From Collinsella sp. (GTDB taxonomy: Bacteria; Actinomycetota; Coriobacteriia; Coriobacteriales; Coriobacteriaceae): DNA of 10,926 nt. Positions 7,396 to 10,926 of this stretch are shown here, one piece after another; positions within the stretch are counted from its first letter, which is position 1; every line of letters starts with the position of its first letter. The DNA is taken from assembly GCA_019419545.1 (NCBI GenBank), contig DXZT01000018.1:1-10926 (forward strand), in the 5' to 3' direction. The position numbers and the translations under genes are program-made. The notes beneath the pieces are model-generated. The model saw only the letters and a program-made list of their open reading frames with translations, ran no database searches and was not told the DNA's origin.

Positions 7396-7971
7396 GTGAG
7401 TACCCGTAGCGCCACGAACAAGCGCACGCAATCCCACGAGGTTACCGGGGTTGCGCGCAAGTCCGCCGCATCCGCCAAGCCCGCCCGTCAGGCAGCGAGC
7501 TCTGTCCGCGTCGTGCCAGCATCATCCAAGGCACGCCGCAAAGAGCTCGAGAAGGGTGAAAACCTGGACGGCCTTTCCAAGGAGGAGAAGCGCGCCCGCA
7601 AGGCTAAACAGCGCGCCCGCGAGGATCGCATCTACACGGTGTCGAATATCCTCCTCAAGCAGGATGAGGACTACGCCAAGCGCCGTCGTATCTGGTGGGC
7701 CGTGCTCGCCATCGGCATGGTACTCGTCGTGGCAATTGGGGCTTCGCTCTACTTCGCTCCCGGCGGCACGGTGTCCAGTCCCGTCCAGATGGTCGGCATC
7801 GTTTTGTCCTATGTCATCATTCTGGGTGACTTTATCTACGACTTCGTTCGTATCCGTCCCCTACGCAACATGTACCGCACGCAGGCCGAGGGCATGTCCG
7901 AGAACAAGCTCAACGCTCTTATCGAGCGCTCGGCTGCCGAGGAGGACAAGAAGGACTCCAAGAAGAAGTAG
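7396..7971 (+). CDS. Small basic membrane protein of unknown function
   Basis: This 191-residue protein is not recognised. It has a long Lys/Arg/Ala/Ser-rich N-terminus (1-98) that looks disordered. Residues 45-78 are dense in charge (SKARRKELEKGENLDG, then KEEKRARKAKQRAREDR) and probably form a helix. Two transmembrane helices follow (about 99-120 and 129-151), then a charged tail ending KKDSKKK. Both ends should be cytosolic, giving a hairpin-like membrane protein. GTG 7396 follows the purC TAA without a gap. Its ribosome site AAGGAG (7381-7386) lies inside purC, so translation is probably coupled to purC. A strong terminator follows. There is no motif linking it to purine synthesis; the basic part could contact nucleic acid or phospholipid, which is speculation. 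Confidence 0.78.
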   Translation: MSTRSATNKRTQSHEVTGVARKSAASAKPARQAASSVRVVPASSKARRKELEKGENLDGLSKEEKRARKAKQRAREDRIYTVSNILLKQDEDYAKRRRIWWAVLAIGMVLVVAIGASLYFAPGGTVSSPVQMVGIVLSYVIILGDFIYDFVRIRPLRNMYRTQAEGMSENKLNALIERSAAEEDKKDSKKK

Positions 7972-8001
7972 CGTTTGTATCCATACATATCGCTAAGATA
8001 T

Positions 8002-8035
8002 AAGGCGCGTCGTTTTTGCGGCGCGCCTTTTTACT
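8002..8035 (+). terminator. Intrinsic terminator of the purC operon
   Basis: AAGGCGCGTCG (8002-8012) pairs with CGGCGCGCCTT, including one G-U pair, around a TTTTTG loop. A run of T follows. It closes the purC-membrane protein transcript about 30 bases after the stop codon. Confidence 0.9.
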
Positions 8036-8050
8036 GTTCTATAGATAGAT

Positions 8051-8054
8051 GGAG
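8051..8054 (+). promoter_or_regulatory. Ribosome binding site favouring the ATG at 8061 for the aminopeptidase
   Basis: GGAG lies 6 bases before ATG 8061. The upstream in-frame ATG at 8049 has only A/T-rich sequence before it and itself overlaps this site. Confidence 0.55.
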
Positions 8055-8060
8055 TGGCAC

Positions 8061-9341
8061 ATGATTCGAGCTGCCCTGACGGTCGAAGAGGCTCTGGAGG
8101 GCATGAAGGCCCTGGAGCCCAAGATTAAAAACTACGCTCGCCTGGTCGTCCGCAAGGGCGTAAACGTCAAGCCCGGCCAGGAAGTCGTCGTTCAGTCTCC
8201 GGTCGAGTGCGCGCCGTTTGCGCGCGTGGTGGTCGCGGAGGCCTATGCCTCCGGTGCCGGTCACGTGACGGTTATTTGGGCCGATGACGCCGTGACGAGG
8301 CTCACGTACGAGCATGTCGAGAAAAGCTATTTTGAGCAGACGCCCGAGTGGAAGCGCCTGCAGCTTGATTCCCTGGCCCAGGATGGTGCCTGCTTTATCT
8401 TTATCGAGGGTGCGGACCCTGCCGCCCTTAAGGGCATCGATCCCGCTAAGCCTGCTGCAGCTTCTAAGGCAAGGAACACGCAGTGCAAGGTCTTCCGCCG
8501 CGGACTGGACTACAACATCAACCCGTGGTGCATCGCCGGCGCGCCGGTCGTTGCCTGGGCGCGCGAGGTGTTCCCGGGAGACGCCGATGAGGTTGCAATC
8601 TATAAGCTGTGGAATGCGATTCTGCACACCGCTCGCGCCGATGGCCAGGACCCGGAGAGCGACTGGGAACTCCATGACGCCGCATTCGAAAAGAACCTGC
8701 GTTTCCTGAACGACAATCGTTTCGACTACCTGCATTACACCTCGGCAAATGGAACCGATCTGACGATTGGCATGACGAAAGGTCACGAGTGGGCCGGCGG
8801 CAAGGGCAAGACGCCCGATGGGCACCCCTTCTTCCCCAACATTCCCACCGAGGAAGTCTTCACCTCGCCTGATCGTATGCGTGCCGACGGTATCGTGTAT
8901 TCGGCTATGCCGCTCATTCACCACGGTAACAAGGTTGACGATTTTTGGATTAAGTTCGAGGCGGGCCGCGTAGTGGACTACGATGCCCGCGTGGGTAAGG
9001 CGACGCTTGCGAGCATTATTGACACCGATGAAGGTGCCGCTCATCTGGGTGAGATCGCGCTTATCTCCAAGAACACGCCGATCCGTGAAAGTGGCGTTCT
9101 GTTCTATGACACGCTCTATGATGAGAACGCTAGCTGCCATCTCGCGCTAGGTGTCGGTTTCCCCGAATGCATCGAGGGTGGGTATGACATGTCCAAGGAG
9201 GAGCTCCTGGAGCATGGCGTAAACGTCTCGAGCACGCACGTCGATTTTATGATCGGCACGGACGATATCGATATTACGGGCATTACGCCTGATGGACGTG
9301 AAGTTGTGATTTTCCAGAACGGCCAATGGAGTTGGGAATAG
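8061..9341 (+). CDS. M29-family metallo-aminopeptidase
   Basis: This 426-residue cytosolic enzyme removes N-terminal amino acids from peptides (thermophilic aminopeptidase family M29; AmpS/PepS-like). The N-terminal domain has the family-typical GVNVKPGQEVVVQSPVE. The C-terminal catalytic domain shows the expected order of two-metal ligands: Glu264 (NIPTEEVF), Glu331 (LGEIAL), His360 (DENASCHLALG), His393 and Asp395 (SSTHVDFMIG). These ligands are assigned by pattern from family knowledge. Length is close to the usual ~410. I prefer ATG 8061, with GGAG upstream, over ATG 8049, which would add MEWH. The gene follows a strong terminator, so it needs its own promoter. A weak candidate is TTGCGG (8016-8021) with TATAGA (8040-8045), overlapping the terminator. 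The −35 of the tRNA promoter lies inside its last codons. Confidence 0.93.
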   Translation: MIRAALTVEEALEGMKALEPKIKNYARLVVRKGVNVKPGQEVVVQSPVECAPFARVVVAEAYASGAGHVTVIWADDAVTRLTYEHVEKSYFEQTPEWKRLQLDSLAQDGACFIFIEGADPAALKGIDPAKPAAASKARNTQCKVFRRGLDYNINPWCIAGAPVVAWAREVFPGDADEVAIYKLWNAILHTARADGQDPESDWELHDAAFEKNLRFLNDNRFDYLHYTSANGTDLTIGMTKGHEWAGGKGKTPDGHPFFPNIPTEEVFTSPDRMRADGIVYSAMPLIHHGNKVDDFWIKFEAGRVVDYDARVGKATLASIIDTDEGAAHLGEIALISKNTPIRESGVLFYDTLYDENASCHLALGVGFPECIEGGYDMSKEELLEHGVNVSSTHVDFMIGTDDIDITGITPDGREVVIFQNGQWSWE

Positions 9342-9360
9342 TCCCAGACCGTGGTACAAT
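9332..9360 (+). promoter_or_regulatory. Sigma-70-type promoter for tRNA-Lys
   Basis: TTGGGA (9332-9337) and TACAAT (9355-9360) are separated by 17 bases. Transcription should start about 9367, just before the mature tRNA 5' end at 9370. The −35 box overlaps the aminopeptidase stop codon. Confidence 0.65.
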
Positions 9361-9369
9361 GCCACCCGC

Positions 9370-9445
9370 GGGCCGTTAGCTCAGCTGGCAGAGCAGGGGA
9401 CTTTTAATCCCAAGGTCCAGGGTTCGAACCCCTGACGGCCCACCA
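9370..9445 (+). tRNA. tRNA-Lys (anticodon UUU)
   Basis: The cloverleaf is complete with an encoded CCA. Acceptor GGGCCGT (9370-9376) pairs with ACGGCCC (9435-9441). The D stem is GCTC/GAGC. The anticodon stem is GGGGA/TCCCA, with loop CTTTTAA and anticodon TTT at 9403-9405. The T stem CAGGG/CCCTG encloses TTCGAAC; the discriminator is A 9442 and CCA is 9443-9445. The first anticodon-stem pair (9396/9412) is G-A, a mismatch that slightly weakens the stem. It has its own promoter and terminator and is the only intact RNA gene seen. Its 3' end and the downstream block are partly repeated later in the window. Confidence 0.98.
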
Positions 9446-9513
9446 TAGAATAGAAAAGCGACTGGCGGATGCCGGCCGCTTTTTTGTTGCCGCGACATGG
9501 GTTCGAACCCGAA
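9444..9513 (+). repeat. Direct repeat copy 1: tRNA tail, terminator and GGTTCGAACCCGAA motif
   Basis: This ~70-base block begins CATAGAATAGAAAA, continues through the terminator and GCTTTTTTGTT, and ends GGTTCGAACCCGAA. Copy 2 is at 10610-10677 with the same order and near-equal length. The ends are identical or nearly so, while the terminator stem differs but still pairs. The end motif contains GGTTCGAACC, a palindrome matching the core of the tRNA T-arm. Confidence 0.75.
9454..9485 (+). terminator. Intrinsic terminator of tRNA-Lys
   Basis: AAAAGCG (9454-9460) pairs with CGCTTTT. After one A/C mismatch, CTGGC (9462-9466) pairs with GCCGG (9471-9475) around a GGAT loop. A T-run follows. It begins 9 bases after the tRNA CCA. 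Confidence 0.9.
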
Positions 9514-9528
9514 AAGGCGCGGAGCTGA

Positions 9529-9576
9529 GTAAACGCGTGAGCGTTTGCCAGCGCAGCGCGCAAGGCGCGAAGCGCC
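9529..9576. repeat. GC-rich palindromic stretch, REP-like
   Basis: Two hairpins stand close together. GTAAACGC (9529-9536) pairs with GCGTTTGC (9541-9548), loop GTGA. GGCGC (9564-9568) pairs with GCGCC (9572-9576), loop GAA. GCGC-type words dominate between them. There is no open frame of note. It resembles interspersed palindromic elements of high-GC genomes, but whether it recurs elsewhere cannot be seen here. Confidence 0.45.
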
Positions 9577-9581
9577 GCAGC

Positions 9582-9620
9582 GGCCGTCTGCAGAGCAGGC
9601 CGAACCTCTGACGGCCCACC
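9582..9620 (+). pseudogene. Degenerate tRNA-Lys copy with two internal deletions
   Basis: The segment reads as parts of the intact tRNA in the correct order. GGCCGT (9582-9587) matches the acceptor 5' strand. CTG plus CAGAGCAGG (9588-9599) matches the D-arm end and start of the anticodon stem. CGAACCTCTGACGGCCCACC (9601-9620) matches 19 of 20 bases of the T-arm and acceptor 3' end of tRNA-Lys. About 10 bases of the D-arm and about 30 bases covering the anticodon are missing, so it cannot function as a tRNA. It may be the scar of tandem tRNA duplication or of recombination at the tRNA. Only the last 20 bases are strong evidence; the 5' matches are short. Confidence 0.6.
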
Positions 9621-9638
9621 CAAAGAAAGGAAAACGAA

Positions 9639-10436
9639 ATGAAAACAGATAGATACGGAATTAGCGGCAGCACATTAAAGATAATAGCGGCCATTTCGAT
9701 GGTTCTCGATCATGTAAGCAGGATCGTCCTGACCAATGGAATCATGACTCACGCATCGTACAATCAGATATCAGACGAACAGTGGGCGATTCTAAGCGAG
9801 GCTTCGGATGTGCTTCATGTTCTTGGCAGAATTGCATTTCCCTTATTTTGCTTTTTGATAGTTGAGGGATTTTTGCATACTCATGACATAAAGAGGTACC
9901 TGCGAAATATGCTTGTCTTCGCAATCATTGCGGAGCCCATATACGATTTCGTTCAAACCGGGCAACTATTTGACCTTCGGCAACAAAATGTTATGTGTGA
10001 GCTCCTGCTTTGCTTGGTCTTCTTGATAATTCTGGAAAAGATACAAAGCCTTTCAAAATGGAAGAGGTACATCGCAGAAACTGCTCTGATTGTTTTGACA
10101 GCACTGGCAGCTGAATACACTAAACTAGATGGCGGTGTGTATGGCATTCTGCTTGTGGCTGCATTCTATTTATTCCACGACAGCAAGGCCAAGATGTTCT
10201 TTGCTGCAGTATGCGCAGTGCTCCTTTCGTCATGCCATATAGTTGGCGGCGGATTTGAGTTTGCTACAGCTAATATATTTAATCCTGATGTTGCTGCCGC
10301 GGTCGTTTCGTTGCTGCTTATCAATCTTTATAATGGCAAGCGAGGGCTGAAGCTCAAATATTTCTTCTACATTTTCTATCCGGCTCATCTTGCTCTGCTT
10401 TATGGTGTCTCACTTATTGTTTTGAACTGTCTTTAA
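9639..10436 (+). CDS. traX: TraX-family polytopic membrane protein
   Basis: This 265-residue inner-membrane protein belongs to the TraX family. The founding member, F-plasmid TraX, is needed for N-terminal acetylation of pilin; in Gram-positive bacteria these proteins are mostly chromosomal and their substrate is unknown. The family opening is present (ISGSTLKIIAAISMVLDHVSR), as are the core GRIAFPLFCFLIVEGF and the HTHDIKRYLRNMLVFAIIAE segment, and the end carries FYIFYPAHLALLYG. Seven to nine membrane helices are evident. The ATG has AAAGGAAA upstream. Base composition is clearly lower in GC than all upstream genes and codon use differs (many ATA, AGA, TTT), pointing to transfer. No pilus, relaxase or coupling genes accompany it. 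It lies between two direct repeats next to a tRNA gene. Confidence 0.88.
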   Translation: MKTDRYGISGSTLKIIAAISMVLDHVSRIVLTNGIMTHASYNQISDEQWAILSEASDVLHVLGRIAFPLFCFLIVEGFLHTHDIKRYLRNMLVFAIIAEPIYDFVQTGQLFDLRQQNVMCELLLCLVFLIILEKIQSLSKWKRYIAETALIVLTALAAEYTKLDGGVYGILLVAAFYLFHDSKAKMFFAAVCAVLLSSCHIVGGGFEFATANIFNPDVAAAVVSLLLINLYNGKRGLKLKYFFYIFYPAHLALLYGVSLIVLNCL

Positions 10437-10540
10437 AAACTCTCAAACAAGTCTCTGAAAGCAGAACTAAATTGACCCTAAGACTGCTTGTGAATTTCCG
10501 GAAGACCTGTGAGATACGAGGATAGACAACGAGGGCTGTA
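10437..10540. other. Intergenic stretch after traX, nothing recognised
   Basis: Low-GC sequence directly after the traX stop has stops in all forward frames within short distances, no T-rich hairpin for termination, and no promoter I can support. The palindrome TTCCGGAA (10496-10503) is the only feature noted. The traX transcript probably runs through to the terminator at 10620-10650. Confidence 0.5.
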
Positions 10541-10650
10541 GAAAGATGCTTCGAAAGCATGAATGGCAGCGAGAAAATGAGTTCGGAAGAACCCCTCTGG
10601 ATGCTCCAGCATAGAATAGAAAGCGATCGGCTCCGGCTGGTCGCTTTTTT
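10541..10650 (+). ncRNA. Candidate structured RNA or 3' untranslated region: four hairpins ending in a terminator
   Basis: Four perfect or near-perfect hairpins follow one another. ATGCTT/AAGCAT (10546-10560, loop CGA). GTTC/GAAC (10581-10592) with a GGAA tetraloop. CTGGA/TCCAG (10597-10609, loop TGC). A 12-pair terminator stem (10620-10647) with a T-run. The order and the tetraloop suggest folded RNA, either a small RNA or the structured tail of the traX transcript. It matches no RNA family I recognise, and no promoter is evident. Short hairpins of this size can arise by chance. Confidence 0.35.
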
Positions 10651-10677
10651 GTTACCGATGCACGGTTCGAACCCGAA
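10610..10677 (+). repeat. Direct repeat copy 2 of the block following tRNA-Lys
   Basis: CATAGAATAGAAA, GCGA, a terminator stem, CGCTTTTTTGTT, ACCG and GGTTCGAACCCGAA occur in the same order as at 9444-9513. Just upstream, GAACCCCT (10589-10596) also matches the tRNA T-arm region (9426-9433) at a similar distance. No tRNA can be folded here. The two copies bracket the palindromic stretch, pseudo-tRNA and traX, about 1.17 kb apart. Confidence 0.75.
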
Positions 10678-10842
10678 CTTCTATATATAGGAACGCTTGG
10701 CGAACAAAACCTGCCTTTTACCGACGGGAAACAAATAACCGATGCTTTTGGAGTAAAGTGGCGCTCCAGAGATGACCGATGCCTCAACATCTATAAACCA
10801 GCTGGTCACCGCCAATATCAGAAGCTGATGCTTCAGTTATAA
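10615..10842 (+). pseudogene. Start-less open frame, possible gene remnant
   Basis: From the TAG at 10612-10614 one frame stays open for 75 codons to TAA 10840-10842. The first ~20 codons run through the terminator repeat and are surely not native. The later part (about 10691-10839) has protein-like composition, with TDGKQITDAFGVKWRSRDD and CLNIYKPAGHRQYQKLML. No in-frame ATG, GTG or TTG suits as a start except an ATG eight codons from the end. It could be the 3' remnant of a gene whose 5' part was replaced by the repeat. No family is recognised, and chance is a real alternative. Confidence 0.3.
10620..10650 (+). terminator. Intrinsic terminator, probably for traX
   Basis: AAAGCGATCGGC pairs with GCTGGTCGCTTT over 12 pairs (two G-U) around a TCCG loop, with six T in a row ending at 10650. 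It is the first convincing terminator after traX, about 185 bases from the stop. Confidence 0.88.
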
Positions 10843-10862
10843 CCTCAGTGACGTGACTGAGG
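10843..10862. other. Perfect inverted repeat directly after the open-frame stop
   Basis: CCTCAGT (10843-10849) and ACTGAGG (10856-10862) form a 7-base stem around GACGTG. It starts at the base after the TAA of the preceding open frame. No T-run follows, so it is not a standard terminator. It could be an operator or a terminal repeat. The remaining bases to 10926 become GC- and C-rich after about 10895 and show no gene or signal I can name. Confidence 0.4.
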
Positions 10863-10926
10863 GACCTATTCATTTGTGAACAAAATATGGAGTGCGCGAT
10901 TCCCGCCCCCGGCGCCCCTCCGGTCT

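Noticed and set aside
6406..7437. 343-codon reverse-strand open frame opposite purC
   Set aside because: It is a shadow of purC with low-complexity Leu/Gly/Asp composition and no domain; purC is unambiguous.
8031..9140. 369-codon reverse-strand open frame opposite the aminopeptidase
   Set aside because: It mirrors the codon structure of the M29 gene, has no recognisable domain, and the + strand gene has all expected catalytic residues.
9529..9576. CRISPR-like repeat pattern
   Set aside because: The GCGC words are irregular, have no constant spacer length and no conserved repeat unit; these are simple palindromes.
9381..9694. Reverse-strand open frames with GRQGFEPWTLGLKV-like sequence
   Set aside because: This is the familiar false protein made by translating the opposite strand of a tRNA gene; it also crosses the terminator.
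10467..10790. 107-codon reverse-strand open frame after traX
   Set aside because: It runs backwards through the terminator repeat, has no ribosome site or domain, and its composition is not protein-like.

Overview
The window looks like a chromosomal segment of a high-GC Gram-positive gut actinobacterium, most probably Coriobacteriia and Collinsella-like. This rests on codon use (GC roughly 58-60% in the housekeeping genes), the gene types, and the style of the proteins. It is an inference, since no search could be run. All supported genes are on the + strand.

Left part (1-2356): the 3' part of an ISL3-family insertion sequence, very GC-rich, sits directly against the 5'-truncated remains of a membrane-bound PAS-GGDEF diguanylate cyclase gene. 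That gene also carries a frameshift near 2243, so it is broken at both ends. The first ~55 bases are AT-rich and differ sharply from the rest of the transposase.

Middle part (2470-9341): ordinary chromosomal genes in short operons. A four-cysteine TSCPD-domain protein overlaps a predicted Tat-exported lipoprotein by one base (TAATG). A strong hairpin then precedes an OmpR/PhoB-type response regulator and its membrane histidine kinase, a standard two-component pair. Next come purC (SAICAR synthetase, de novo purine synthesis) and, immediately after its stop codon, a small basic two-helix membrane protein of unknown role, closed by a good intrinsic terminator. An M29-family metallo-aminopeptidase follows.

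Right part (9332-10926): a tRNA-Lys(UUU) gene with its own promoter and terminator, then an accessory-looking islet. The islet holds a GC-rich palindromic stretch, a degenerate second copy of the tRNA-Lys with internal deletions, an AT-richer traX-family membrane gene without other conjugation genes, and about 490 bases without a convincing gene. That last stretch contains a run of four small hairpins ending in an intrinsic terminator, and a start-less open frame. A ~70-base block that follows the tRNA (tail, terminator and a GGTTCGAACCCGAA motif) recurs in degenerate form after traX, so the islet is bracketed by direct repeats. This suggests insertion or duplication at the tRNA.

I do not see a convincing multi-gene novel defence or biosynthetic system. 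The most unusual parts are the tRNA-Lys/traX islet with its repeats and possible structured RNA, and the doubly broken GGDEF gene beside the IS.
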